Shown one piece after another: positions 27,363 through 36,266 of a stretch of 64,000 nt of DNA; position 1 is the first letter of the stretch, and every line of letters begins with the position of its first letter. The notes below the pieces were generated by a model, which had not been told where the DNA came from, ran no database searches, and was given only the letters and a program-made list of their open reading frames with translations. The position numbers were made by a program, and so were the translations under genes. Source of the DNA: Cryomorpha sp963741985 (GTDB lineage Bacteria; Bacteroidota; Bacteroidia; Flavobacteriales_D; Cryomorphaceae); NCBI GenBank assembly GCA_963741985.1, contig CAVUKD010000004.1, positions 620,001-684,000 on the forward strand, in the 5' to 3' direction.

Positions 27363-28121
27363 ATGCCGGTAAGATCAGAACAGGAAATAAAACTCAATCC
27401 CAACGTATCAGTCGATTGTGTAATCTTTGGCTTTGACTCAGAGAAACTCAAAGTGTTGCTCATCGACCGCGGACAAAAATCGAAGAAAAAAGCTGATAAG
27501 GTGTATGCACTTCCAGGAAATCTTATCCGTGAAGATGAAGATCTCGATCAAGCAGCAGGCCGCGTTTTGGAAGAACTTACAGGTCTTCACGACATTTATC
27601 TGGAGCAATTTGGTTCTTTCGGAAATCCGAACCGACTTACGAAGAAGCAAGATTTGGAATGGTTGAAATCCATTCGTGCCGAACCCGACGCACGTGTAAT
27701 AACAGTGGCCTATTATTCGCTTATCCGATCAGACCTTTATGAGCTTCATGCCAGCAGTTTTGCCACGGAAGCCTTTTGGCATGATTTGGATGATTTGCCT
27801 ACTTTGGGATTCGACCACGGGGATATCATAAAAGCCGCTTCGAAGGAACTCATGTTCAAAAGCAAATATCAACCTCTTGGATTTGAGCTTTTGCCTGAGA
27901 AATTCACCTTGGGTCAATTACAGAAATTATATGAGGCTATCTTGGGCACCAGGCTTGACAAACGTAATTTCAGAAGGAAATTTCAAAAAATTGACTTGCT
28001 CACCCCCCTCGATGAAAAAGAACAAGGCGTGGCCCATAAACCGGCTCAATTTTTTAATTTCAATAATGCGAAATACGAAGCGTACCGCCAGCATGTCAAT
28101 GATTTCTACTTCACATTGTAG
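27363..28121 (+). CDS. NrtR-like Nudix-domain transcriptional regulator
   Basis: The 252-residue protein has an N-terminal Nudix fold (about 10-150) and a C-terminal winged-helix domain (about 170-245; LLPEKFTLGQLQKLYEAILG, then DKRNFRRKF). This is the architecture of NrtR/AraR-type regulators. The Nudix box is degenerate: after PGN the segment ends RVLEELTGL, so positions that are normally Glu are Val and Leu, which suggests ligand sensing rather than hydrolysis. It is divergent from the pfkA operon and most likely controls it, with a sugar-related effector. Confidence 0.88.
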   Translation: MPVRSEQEIKLNPNVSVDCVIFGFDSEKLKVLLIDRGQKSKKKADKVYALPGNLIREDEDLDQAAGRVLEELTGLHDIYLEQFGSFGNPNRLTKKQDLEWLKSIRAEPDARVITVAYYSLIRSDLYELHASSFATEAFWHDLDDLPTLGFDHGDIIKAASKELMFKSKYQPLGFELLPEKFTLGQLQKLYEAILGTRLDKRNFRRKFQKIDLLTPLDEKEQGVAHKPAQFFNFNNAKYEAYRQHVNDFYFTL

Positions 28122-28470
28122 CATCTCAACTGCACTTATATTTCCACAAAGGCAAAGATTGATTTGAATTCCCTATGCGGGTTTTGCCAGCGGGAATTTC
28201 TTTCAAAATCGGAATAAAATATCCGCTTCCTACTTTTTAATAAAAAAGGAAATCCGGAGCATGACAGCACCGGATTCCCTTGCTATGAAACAGAAAAACA
28301 CTTGGAGAAAATTTAAAGAGTAAGAGGAATAAACTCCAAGAATAATTCGAAAGATACGAATATTTTGATCCATACTGGTTCACACTCCCCATCTAAAACA
28401 TTTTATTCTCTTGCAAAAGCAAAAAATACATATTGAAATTCGCTTTTAATATGCAATAGCAAGAAAAAAT
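28122..28470. other. Intergenic region with a minus-strand terminator
   Basis: No gene is visible. It holds one clear hairpin (listed separately) and otherwise AT-rich unstructured sequence. Confidence 0.5.
28242..28281 (-). terminator. Minus-strand hairpin terminator
   Basis: A 12-bp stem with one mismatch (AAGGGAATCCGG with CCGGATTTCCTT on the minus strand, 12-nt loop) is followed by a run of T. It is about 190 bp after the small minus-strand ORF ending at 28471, which it may terminate; no plus-strand T-run follows, so it does not fit the Nudix regulator gene. Confidence 0.6.
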
Positions 28471-28806
28471 TTACCGCGTCTTAGCAGATATATTTTCTAC
28501 CAATGTTAAGATTTCATTTCCAGTTGGAGCGGCTTCTATTTCGGCCATAGACTTTTGCAATTCACTCTGAAGTGAAACATCTGATTCCTTTTTTATCACA
28601 GCTACAGCCTTAAGAATATTTTGTTTTATATATTCTAATTCTTTTTGATAGTCGTCAATACTTGCAATTTCTGAAGTCCGATCTCCATTTTCATAAGAGA
28701 AAACTACATTACAAAACCTGTGAATTTTTTCTTCTGTAGCGGTGGATATTATTAGATGACTTTTAATAAAAAACTCAATGGTCAGGCATTTTACTTCGAT
28801 AGTCAT
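28471..28806 (-). CDS. Hypothetical protein
   Basis: A 111-residue frame from the ATG at 28806 (MTIEVKCLTIEFF), preceded by a further 16 codons without a better start. There is no signal peptide or membrane segment. The second half is helical and charged (EYIKQNILKAVAVIKKES...). Nothing in it is recognisable. It is kept because no other gene overlaps it, its composition is protein-like and a minus-strand terminator lies downstream. It could be a chance frame. Confidence 0.45.
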   Translation of the reverse strand: MTIEVKCLTIEFFIKSHLIISTATEEKIHRFCNVVFSYENGDRTSEIASIDDYQKELEYIKQNILKAVAVIKKESDVSLQSELQKSMAEIEAAPTGNEILTLVENISAKTR

Positions 28807-29452
28807 CCTTGCAGGTATTAATTTTCCCTCACCCTTATGCCTATCTGATGGCAAGGTAAGACTTTAAAGCGAAAAACTATATTAATTTTTCCGGTATTGT
28901 AGTAATTGCAATATTTCGAAAAAGAAACTTGGTTTATCTGGGCATTAACCTTTACCAATGAATAAACTCTGAAAAACAAAAGGAAATTTACAAAAGAAAT
29001 TATTTCAATCTTTCTAAATAAAACTGCAAATTTTCATGCACGAGGGTTAGCCAAAATTTTCATCCCACTTTCTCAAATAATTCACAACGATCCGGGCTTG
29101 GCGTGTAATTCGGGAAACCTTTGCCGAAGGGCAGACTTTACTAAAGGAATCTATTTTGGCATGGGTCGTACAATTAAGAAAGTATCCTTTGAAGGCGGTG
29201 AGAAGTAGTTAATTCGTTTCACGTAATACCCTAAAAGCCAAACACTATATCGTAGTCAATGCATTCCTTCAGAAACTACAATTTACACTAAGTAGGGTCA
29301 CTTTAATCCATTTTACAATTTGAAACGTTTATAGTAATAATGTATGAGCCTTTAAATCGCAAAGCGCATAAACGGTCTGTATATTTACCTTTTATGAGAA
29401 ATAAACCTCAACGAAAATTAATAAATAGCCATAAACATAATCACCAAAGGAG
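28807..29452. other. Long intergenic region without a recognisable gene
   Basis: About 645 bp with only short broken frames. It includes a small frame reading MGRTIKKVSFEGGEK that ends at about 29209 and could be a gene remnant, but it is too short to assign. The promoter of the parvulin-hupE pair should lie at the right end. Confidence 0.45.
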
Positions 29453-30334
29453 ATGCGGAAACTTATTCACGAACCACTTTTTCACTTTCTTTTACTCGGC
29501 GCGGGAATATTCATTCTCTACCTGCTCGTACAAAAAAATACTTCCGGCGACCACCAGATTATAATCAACGATAACGATGTTGCGCATATTTCTTCCCTTT
29601 ACGAATCACAATGGCACCATCCCCCCACATCTGATGAGCTCACGGGTTTGATAAGCGAAAAGATCCGCCAGGAAGTATTTTACCGTGAGGCCCTTAAAAT
29701 GAATTTGGATCAGAATGACGAAATCGTAAAACAGCGGCTTGCCGAAAAAATGGAATTTTTGAGCAATGATCTTTCAAAACTCGTGGAGCCTCCAACGGAC
29801 GAAAAATTAAAAACCTATTTTGAAAAAAATAAGGACAAGTATCTCACCCCATATTCACTCAATTTTTACCAAATAATTTTAACTCCTGAACGACATACCG
29901 ATACCCGTGAAAGTGCTGCCGAACTACTTCGCCAATTTTCTAACGCAAAACCAGAAGAGTTGAAAAACCAAGGTGACCCCTCTTACCTTTCTTTTTACTT
30001 TTCGAATGAAAGTGCTGCGAAACTAAAAGTCGACTTTGCAGGTGAAATGGCAGAATCTATTAGGACTCTACCCTTAAACAAGTGGGCCGGGCCGATAAAA
30101 TCCGCGTATGGCTGGCATTTGGTATATATTACTAAGAAGGTGGCTCCACATCTTCCTTCTTTTTCGGAGGTGAAAAAAGATTTGAAACGCGACTATCAAA
30201 ACGATCAGGAGCAAGAGAGTAGAACAGAAGTATATCTCGATTTGAAGAAAAATTACGAAATTGAAATTACGGCTGATACCTTGACTACCGATCAGTATAA
30301 GGAGATTAATGAAAAGCTCAACGAACCAATATGA
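29453..30334 (+). CDS. PpiC-type peptidyl-prolyl cis-trans isomerase, membrane-anchored
   Basis: The 293-residue protein has an N-terminal membrane anchor (about 8-26), a helical SurA-like segment (about 40-125) and a parvulin-like domain (about 130-235) recognisable by PYSLNFYQIILTP and the closing WAGPIKSAYGWHLVYI strand. The central catalytic region looks divergent, so chaperone activity may dominate. It would act in the periplasm. Its stop overlaps the start of the HupE/UreJ gene by 4 bp, and the pair probably works on one membrane or secreted target. Confidence 0.85.
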   Translation: MRKLIHEPLFHFLLLGAGIFILYLLVQKNTSGDHQIIINDNDVAHISSLYESQWHHPPTSDELTGLISEKIRQEVFYREALKMNLDQNDEIVKQRLAEKMEFLSNDLSKLVEPPTDEKLKTYFEKNKDKYLTPYSLNFYQIILTPERHTDTRESAAELLRQFSNAKPEELKNQGDPSYLSFYFSNESAAKLKVDFAGEMAESIRTLPLNKWAGPIKSAYGWHLVYITKKVAPHLPSFSEVKKDLKRDYQNDQEQESRTEVYLDLKKNYEIEITADTLTTDQYKEINEKLNEPI

Positions 30335-31329
30335 AGCTCAAAATTGTCGGCTATTTGATTCTATTTTTCTCACTGTCGGGGTTCTGGCAAATGAGCTACG
30401 CACATGAGGTTCGACCTGCGTACTTGCAAATAAAACAAGTAAGCGACAATGTTTATCAGGTGCTATGGAAGGTTCCACGAATCGGTGATCAGATTCCTGA
30501 GATTGAACCACAATTTCCTCAAAATTTTGAACTAAATTCAACCGCACTTGAACGCCCTATTTCGGGATCGATGCTTTTTATCTACAAGCTTGAAGGCCCT
30601 GCCCCCCTTGCAGGAAATGCCATCCGAATTCATAACCTCAACAAAACGATGTTAGATGTACTTGTGAATGTAGCGTATCTCGACGGAGAAGAAGCCACAC
30701 TCTTGCTCAAGCCGGACAGAATTGAAGGTATATTACCTGGCAAGACCAACACCTGGTCTGTGATCAGAACTTATACCGGATTGGGAATTGAGCATATCCT
30801 TTTTGGAATAGACCATTTGCTTTTTGTTCTTTCGCTCATTATTATCACGAAAGGTTTTCGGAAAGTGGTGAAAACCATAACCGCATTCACGCTGGCGCAT
30901 AGTATTACTTTGAGCCTTGCCGTTTTAGGCTTCGCCAATGTGCCAGGTCCGCCTGTTGAAGCCGTTATTGCGCTGAGCATCGTTTTTCTCGCGCTGGAAA
31001 TCGTTCGGAATATTCAGGGTCACGAAACCTTAACGAGTCGAAAACCTTGGCTCGTGGCATTCAGTTTTGGTCTTCTTCACGGATTTGGATTTGCCGGTGC
31101 ACTTGTAGAAGTCGGACTACCACAAACGGATATTCCCATTGCTCTGGCGTTTTTTAACGTTGGAGTAGAGATTGGTCAGTTGTGTTTTGTCGTTTGTGTT
31201 ATAGGTCTGATAAAGGTCTTGTCTCTTTATAAAAAGTGGCCGAAGGTTGTCCAAAAAATACCGCCTTATGCTATTGGTAGCATGGCGACTTTTTGGGTTA
31301 TTGAGCGGATTGCTGCTTTTTGGGGATAA
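30331..31329 (+). CDS. HupE/UreJ family membrane protein
   Basis: The 332-residue protein has a signal peptide (about 1-25, ending SYAHE), an extracytoplasmic beta domain (about 25-140) and six or seven membrane helices (about 150-332). The HupE/UreJ core is visible as GIEHILFGIDHLLFVL, TLAHSITLSLA and LLHGFGFAGAL, with many His residues in the helices. The family is linked to nickel or cobalt uptake in hydrogenase and urease loci, but in Bacteroidota long forms like this occur without such enzymes, and none is present here. It is translationally coupled to the parvulin gene. Confidence 0.88.
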   Translation: MKLKIVGYLILFFSLSGFWQMSYAHEVRPAYLQIKQVSDNVYQVLWKVPRIGDQIPEIEPQFPQNFELNSTALERPISGSMLFIYKLEGPAPLAGNAIRIHNLNKTMLDVLVNVAYLDGEEATLLLKPDRIEGILPGKTNTWSVIRTYTGLGIEHILFGIDHLLFVLSLIIITKGFRKVVKTITAFTLAHSITLSLAVLGFANVPGPPVEAVIALSIVFLALEIVRNIQGHETLTSRKPWLVAFSFGLLHGFGFAGALVEVGLPQTDIPIALAFFNVGVEIGQLCFVVCVIGLIKVLSLYKKWPKVVQKIPPYAIGSMATFWVIERIAAFWG

Positions 31330-31424
31330 AGTTGAGCCACAAGCTTTAGGCCCCAAGCAGGAAGAATATGATGAAAACTGGTGTTGTAAACCATGTAAAT
31401 TTCGATTAATTATCTCACAAAGTT

Positions 31425-32348
31425 TTAGTGACCTGCAAGCTTCTGCAATTCTTCAAAAAGCTCAGTTTCTTTTTTTGAAAGATCAGTTGGCACCTTAATC
31501 TGTACTTCGAGGGTAAGATCACCGAATTTGCCTTCCTTGTCATAATCAGGCATTCCTTTTCCTTTGAGTCGCAGCTTTTTGCCCGACGGTGTACCCTTGG
31601 AAATCGGCATGTTCAATTTGCCGTGAAGGGTACGCACTTCAACTTTTCCACCAAGGACAGCGGTATAAAGATCTACATCAATTTTTTTGGATAGATTCAA
31701 TCCGTCCAATTCATATCCGGCAGGTTTTGGAATTTGAAGTGTAATGATCAGATCGCCCCCACCTTGCCCCTTGCCGCCGAGTTTCAATTTTTGACCATCT
31801 TTTGCGCCTGGCTTGATATTGAGTCTGATTTTCTGTCCATCGAGTTGCACTACTTTGGCGACTCCGTTAAAAGATTCTTCAAAACTCAATTTTAACGTGG
31901 CCTGAGAATTTACTCTTCTTGCTTGACGCCTTTGTTGGCGACCAAAAGGATTTTCCTGACTGCCATAGGAACCTTCCGTTCCGGCATAACCACCCCCTCC
32001 AAAAAAGGAATTGAAAAAATCGGAAAAACCTCCCCCCGACTGACCGAAAAAGTCGCTGTAATCTCCGGAGTATTGATACTGACCTTGGCCGCGCTGACCA
32101 CCGGCATTCTGATATTGCTCATACTGTTTCCAATTGGCGCCGAGCTCATCGTACTTCTTACGCTTTTCGGGATCGCCCAATACTTCATACGCTTCATTGG
32201 CTTCCTTAAATTTGGCCTCAGATGTGGCATCATCCGGATTCTTATCGGGATGGTATTTTATAGCGAGCTTCCTGAATTTCTTCTTAATCTCAGCTTGGGT
32301 AGCTTTCTTATCTAAACCGAGTATTTTATAATAATCTTTATAGTTCAT
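31425..32348 (-). CDS. DnaJ-like co-chaperone without zinc finger (CbpA type)
   Basis: The 307-residue protein has an N-terminal J-domain (about 4-68) with the HPD motif at 33-35, a Gly/Phe/Gln-rich linker (about 80-135) and two C-terminal substrate-binding beta domains (about 145-300). The Cys-rich zinc-finger domain of DnaJ is absent, as in CbpA. It stimulates the ATPase of DnaK (encoded at 36635) and presents clients to it. It lies about 175 bp downstream of hsp20 in the same direction, separated by a terminator. Confidence 0.92.
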   Translation of the reverse strand: MNYKDYYKILGLDKKATQAEIKKKFRKLAIKYHPDKNPDDATSEAKFKEANEAYEVLGDPEKRKKYDELGANWKQYEQYQNAGGQRGQGQYQYSGDYSDFFGQSGGGFSDFFNSFFGGGGYAGTEGSYGSQENPFGRQQRRQARRVNSQATLKLSFEESFNGVAKVVQLDGQKIRLNIKPGAKDGQKLKLGGKGQGGGDLIITLQIPKPAGYELDGLNLSKKIDVDLYTAVLGGKVEVRTLHGKLNMPISKGTPSGKKLRLKGKGMPDYDKEGKFGDLTLEVQIKVPTDLSKKETELFEELQKLAGH

Positions 32349-32460
32349 TTTAATGGCATTATTGCAATCATGATTTGAATCAGATCTCTTTCAAAAGGAT
32401 TAACACTTCATGATACAGTTCGTTCAGCACTTACGGATACAAATGTCGCTTTATTTTCCA

Positions 32461-32493
32461 AAAAAAAATGCGGAAGGTTTAACCCTCCCGCAC
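32461..32493 (-). terminator. Terminator of hsp20
   Basis: On the minus strand a 9-bp stem (TGCGGGAGG with CCTTCCGCA, 6-nt loop) is followed by eight T, about 30 bp after the hsp20 stop codon. Confidence 0.8.
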
Positions 32494-32522
32494 TTCCCAC
32501 CAATCAAAATATTCACGTGTGC

Positions 32523-32966
32523 TTACTTAATATCGATACTCCGTATTTTCTTTGCTTCAATTTCTTTTTTAGGAATTTCGAGTTTTAAAATTCCATCGGT
32601 GTACGAGGCGGAGATATTGTCAGCATCTACTTCTTCGGGAAGTCTGAAAGAGCGTACAAAAGAGGTGTAGTTGAATTCGCGCTTGGTATAGCGGGTTGAT
32701 TCTTCTTCTTTTTTTGATTCTTTTTCCGAACGGATCGTCAGCAAATCTTCATCTACTTCGATTTTAAAATCTTTTTTTGCCATACCAGGCGATGCGACTT
32801 CGATGTGGTATGCTTTATCAGTTTCCTGAATATTGGCGGCCGGAGTGGATCCGCTTCTCATTGCAGGGCGACCGGGCAACAATTCGCCTTCAAAAAAGTC
32901 ATTAAACAAATTTTGAAATGGATTCGCAGGTGCTGCGTCGTTGGTTCTAACTTTAATTATTGACAT
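32523..32966 (-). CDS. Hsp20/alpha-crystallin small heat shock protein
   Basis: The 147-residue protein has a short N-terminal arm with PFQNLFNDFF, then the alpha-crystallin domain (about 45-140) with AYHIEVASPGMAKKDFKIEV and the closing DGILKLEIPKK motif. It is an ATP-independent holdase that binds unfolding proteins for later refolding by DnaK/DnaJ, both encoded nearby. The ~150 bp upstream contain a TGTCA element (on the plus strand near 33059) of the kind that is repeated upstream of dnaK. Confidence 0.93.
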   Translation of the reverse strand: MSIIKVRTNDAAPANPFQNLFNDFFEGELLPGRPAMRSGSTPAANIQETDKAYHIEVASPGMAKKDFKIEVDEDLLTIRSEKESKKEEESTRYTKREFNYTSFVRSFRLPEEVDADNISASYTDGILKLEIPKKEIEAKKIRSIDIK

Positions 32967-33439
32967 CGTTTTATGTTTTTAGGTTTGATAATTTAAATTC
33001 TAAAAGAAGCCTTTCAAAATGAATACCAAATTGGATTAAACAAATACTTACGTCATTATGTCAGTATGTGATATTTTATTGCGCCAATTTGGCTGCTGTA
33101 ATTATAAACAAAAGGTCGATAAGTCATCTTTACAAGGATAAACTCAAATTGATTTAATTTTTCGAATATTGATTTTGGCTTCCGTTAACCGTAAAGCGCG
33201 CAAGGGTCAGGCGCAAAGTTCATTATGGAAATCTGCAACTTAGGAGATGTTATCATTTTTTGATAAATAGAAACATATTCAATAAAGCATAATCCATGAT
33301 TCAAAATCCATGATCCATCCATTATGGATTCTCTCCGCTCCCTTTGCATAAAGACCTTGCGCACCTTGCAGTTAAAACTCCGCTACCTGAATACGATTAG
33401 ATATCCTCCCAAAAACTCTCACCCTATAGAGACCGGAGG
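32967..33439. other. Intergenic region, no gene seen
   Basis: About 470 bp between hsp20 and the pseudouridine synthase gene. It contains the hsp20 promoter region at the left and a patch of short imperfect CATGAT/ATCCAT repeats near 33285-33330. I see no ORF or RNA gene. Confidence 0.5.
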
Positions 33440-34147
33440 CTAATGACGCGAGATAGTTTCTGCCAGCGCATTCCAAACCGGATCGTCGGGAAGTGGTGCC
33501 GAGATCGTCATTTTTTCTTTTTGAACCGGATGAAGAAATTCGATCGTTCTTGCATGAAGGTGGATCGAAGCATCTTTATTACTGCGTGGCGCACCGTATT
33601 TGAGATCACCCTTGATAGGACATCCCATGGCAGAAAGCTGAACGCGGATCTGATGATGCCGGCCCGAAACAGGTTTTACTTCGAGAAAGAAATAGCGTGA
33701 ACTCTCTCCGAGCAATTGATAGATAAGAACTGCTTCCTTTCCTGCTTTATTATTCGAATTTACTGTCCGTGATCGGTTTTTTGATGAATCTTTCATCAGG
33801 TTGTTTATCAATTTACCGGAAGGCTCAGGCGGAAGGGCACAAACCGCAGCAAGGTAAGTTTTAGAAATTGTCTTGGCTTTGAATTCGGCATTGAGTCGAG
33901 TGAGTGCCTTACTCGTTTTTGCGAAAAGCACTACCCCGCTTACGGGCCTATCTATGCGGTGCGCCACACCGATAAAGACATTTCCGGGTTTATCGTATTT
34001 CTTTTTTAGCCAAAGCTTGACAACTTCGCTCAGCGGAGTATCGCCCGTTCTGTCGCCTTGCACGATATCCGACGGCTTCTTATTGATGGCTATCAAGTGA
34101 TTGTCTTCGAAGAGAACTTCAAGATTATCAATGGTACTACGCGCCAT
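33440..34147 (-). CDS. RluA-family 23S rRNA/tRNA pseudouridine synthase
   Basis: The 235-residue protein is a single catalytic domain without an N-terminal S4 domain. The catalytic Asp66 lies in AHRIDRPVSGVVLFAK, the conserved RluA motif (usually HRLD). The KTYLAAV and SGRHHQIRVQLSAMG motifs follow. It isomerises uridine to pseudouridine in RNA; the exact site cannot be predicted. Its start codon overlaps the panB stop codon by one base (TAATG), so the two are translationally coupled. Confidence 0.92.
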   Translation of the reverse strand: MARSTIDNLEVLFEDNHLIAINKKPSDIVQGDRTGDTPLSEVVKLWLKKKYDKPGNVFIGVAHRIDRPVSGVVLFAKTSKALTRLNAEFKAKTISKTYLAAVCALPPEPSGKLINNLMKDSSKNRSRTVNSNNKAGKEAVLIYQLLGESSRYFFLEVKPVSGRHHQIRVQLSAMGCPIKGDLKYGAPRSNKDASIHLHARTIEFLHPVQKEKMTISAPLPDDPVWNALAETISRH

Positions 34148-34962
34148 TAATATTGTTCATTTTCATTCGGAAAATTACGCGATCGCACATCACTAACGTA
34201 ATGTCCTACGGCACCTTTTATATCATCATAAAGATTTGCGTAACGGCGTAAAAATCGTGGATTGAACTCATTGGTAATACCGAGGAGATCATGGACAACC
34301 AAAACTTGGCCGTCGGCTCCCCCACCGGCACCGATACCGATTGTCGGCACATCTATGCTTTTGGATACCTTTTCCGTTAGGTGAGCCGGGATTTTTTCAA
34401 GCACAATGCTGAAACAACCTATATCATCGAGAATTTTAGCATCATGCATCAAGTGATCAGCTTCATCTTCGTGTTTGGCGCGCACAGAATACGTTCCGAA
34501 TTTGTATATACTTTGCGGGGTCAAGCCCAAATGTCCCATTACTGGAATTCCGGCAGAGAGAATTCTTTCTACGCTTTCTTTGATTTCTATTCCCCCCTCA
34601 AGTTTTACCGCGTGGGCACCGCTCTCCTTCATAATTCGGATAGACGAAGTGAGGGCTTCTTTGCTATTTCCTTGGTACGCACCGAAAGGAAGATCGACCA
34701 CTACCAGTGCACGCTTTACACCGCGCACAACCGATGAAGCGTGGTAAATCATTTGGTCAAGCGTAATAGGCAGCGTAGTTTCGTGACCCGCCATTACATT
34801 CGACGCCGAATCTCCAACAAGAATGACATCGACTCCAGCTTCGTCCACGATACGTGCAATTGAGAAATCGTATGAGGTGAGCATGGCTATTTTTTCACCT
34901 TTTTGTTTCATTTCACGCAAAGTGTGCGTAGTTACGCGTTTTACCTGAGAGTGGACCGACAT
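34147..34962 (-). CDS. panB: 3-methyl-2-oxobutanoate hydroxymethyltransferase
   Basis: The 271-residue protein has the PanB length and motifs: MLTSYDFSIARIVDEAG, VILVGDSASNVMAGHETTLP (metal-binding Asp), VKLEGG and GHLGLTPQS. It transfers a one-carbon unit to alpha-ketoisovalerate to give ketopantoate, the first step of pantothenate and coenzyme A synthesis. The gene heads a two-gene unit with the pseudouridine synthase. A TAnnTTTG-type -7 element lies just upstream on the minus strand. Confidence 0.96.
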   Translation of the reverse strand: MSVHSQVKRVTTHTLREMKQKGEKIAMLTSYDFSIARIVDEAGVDVILVGDSASNVMAGHETTLPITLDQMIYHASSVVRGVKRALVVVDLPFGAYQGNSKEALTSSIRIMKESGAHAVKLEGGIEIKESVERILSAGIPVMGHLGLTPQSIYKFGTYSVRAKHEDEADHLMHDAKILDDIGCFSIVLEKIPAHLTEKVSKSIDVPTIGIGAGGGADGQVLVVHDLLGITNEFNPRFLRRYANLYDDIKGAVGHYVSDVRSRNFPNENEQY

Positions 34963-34982
34963 ATTTGTTCAATTTAATTTGT

Positions 34983-34990
34983 CAAACGTA
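34983..34990 (-). promoter_or_regulatory. -7 promoter element of panB
   Basis: On the minus strand TACGTTTG matches the TAnnTTTG consensus, about 20 bp before the panB start codon. No clear -33 box was seen. Confidence 0.35.
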
Positions 34991-35098
34991 ACGAAGATAT
35001 TTGAACCTGAAAAATTCTATGTAAGGATTGGAATTCCAAGACGTGAATTTAATTCGACCTTTCCTGAATTCACGCCTTTCTTAATTGACGGAATACCT

Positions 35099-35106
35099 TA
35101 CATTTG
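35099..35106 (+). promoter_or_regulatory. -7 promoter element of the DUF4249-like gene
   Basis: TACATTTG followed by C matches the TAnnTTTG(C) consensus 29 bp before the ATG at 35136. Confidence 0.4.
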
Positions 35107-35135
35107 CAACCATTCAAAAAACAGTATCTGCTTAT

Positions 35136-36266
35136 ATGATTCGAAGATCGGTAATTTTCAGCTTGATTGCCTTCATAGGCCTCTCCTTTTTTTTTAACGG
35201 GTGCTCATCCGAGGTCGATTTATTGGCACCTTATAAAAGCACTCCAGTAATAATTGGCATTCTCGATTATTCAGTCGATACGCAGTTCGTGCGGATCAAT
35301 CGCACCTATCTGGGAGCGGGCGACGCGAACAACTACGCCCAAATAAAAGATTCCATAGAATATGATCCTTCTGAGGTTGAAGCAACGCTTTATAAGAAAC
35401 GAAATGGGGTGATTCAGGATTCCATCCAACTCCAGTATATCGTTAAGCCATCGCGGGATCCAGGCGTATTTTACGATCAAAATGTAGGATTTTACTACAC
35501 GGCTCAGCCGCTTTTTACCGATGCTGAGAAGATCGATATCAGGAATGTGCCTATTACAGCAGTACCGATAAATATGACGTATGTTCTGAAAGTTGTGGCT
35601 CGCGGAAAAACATATACCGCCGAAACTGATTTTTCATCTTTTACTCCAGCAAGTATATCCGGATCGCCGAATCCAAACCTAACTCCTAAGCTTCCACTAT
35701 ATACCCTTGGCTTTAACTCTTATAATAATTACAATTTCAACTTCATCGAAGACTTTACATCTGCCCGATTTACAGGAGTTTTTCGCTTAAATTACGACTA
35801 TAACACTGCAGATGGCAGTGAAATCACCAATCAAATTATCGATTTTGGAATTGGCAAAATTGATAATTCCGAATTGACGAGCGACAATAATTCTATGATA
35901 TTAACGTCAGAAAACTGGTATAAATTTATTGGTAATAAATTTAATGCTATCCCCAATCTCAAAAAAGTGCGGATAGACCATGTTGAACTTCGGATCACTG
36001 CTGCAAATAAAGATTTAAATACCTATTATAAAATTGCCAATCCGGTAAGTGATTTCACTCCTGTTCTGAATACATTTTCCAATTTTGATAATGGCGCAAT
36101 AGGAATTCTCGGCTCCCGGATTACTGCCGTTAAAAAATACTTTCTCTCAGAACCAAGTATGCAGGTCATGAATGAAGGTGTTTTCACAATAGGCCCATGT
36201 TACTGTGATATCGACTGGCCGGGGAGTAACTACGTTTGTGAAGATGGTATTATCTCCTGCCCTTAG
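35136..36266 (+). CDS. DUF4249-like lipoprotein
   Basis: I place the start at 35136 (376 aa), where the product begins with a lipoprotein signal (MIRRSVIFS... NGC, Cys23); the frame extends 17 codons upstream without signal-like sequence. The mature protein starts SSEVDLLAPYKSTPVIIGILDY, close to the opening of DUF4249 proteins, and is beta-rich throughout. It ends with a Cys-rich tail (GPCYCDIDW, then VCEDGIISCP). DUF4249 proteins are often paired with TonB-dependent receptors, but here it is alone. Its function is unknown. Confidence 0.75.
   Translation: MIRRSVIFSLIAFIGLSFFFNGCSSEVDLLAPYKSTPVIIGILDYSVDTQFVRINRTYLGAGDANNYAQIKDSIEYDPSEVEATLYKKRNGVIQDSIQLQYIVKPSRDPGVFYDQNVGFYYTAQPLFTDAEKIDIRNVPITAVPINMTYVLKVVARGKTYTAETDFSSFTPASISGSPNPNLTPKLPLYTLGFNSYNNYNFNFIEDFTSARFTGVFRLNYDYNTADGSEITNQIIDFGIGKIDNSELTSDNNSMILTSENWYKFIGNKFNAIPNLKKVRIDHVELRITAANKDLNTYYKIANPVSDFTPVLNTFSNFDNGAIGILGSRITAVKKYFLSEPSMQVMNEGVFTIGPCYCDIDWPGSNYVCEDGIISCP

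Noticed and set aside
29340..29564. A 74-codon plus-strand frame before the parvulin gene
   Set aside because: It overlaps the parvulin gene in another frame and encodes nothing family-like.
33285..33330. Short CATGAT/ATCCAT repeats that look like a small repeat array
   Set aside because: The units are short, irregular and few; they do not form a CRISPR or defined repeat.
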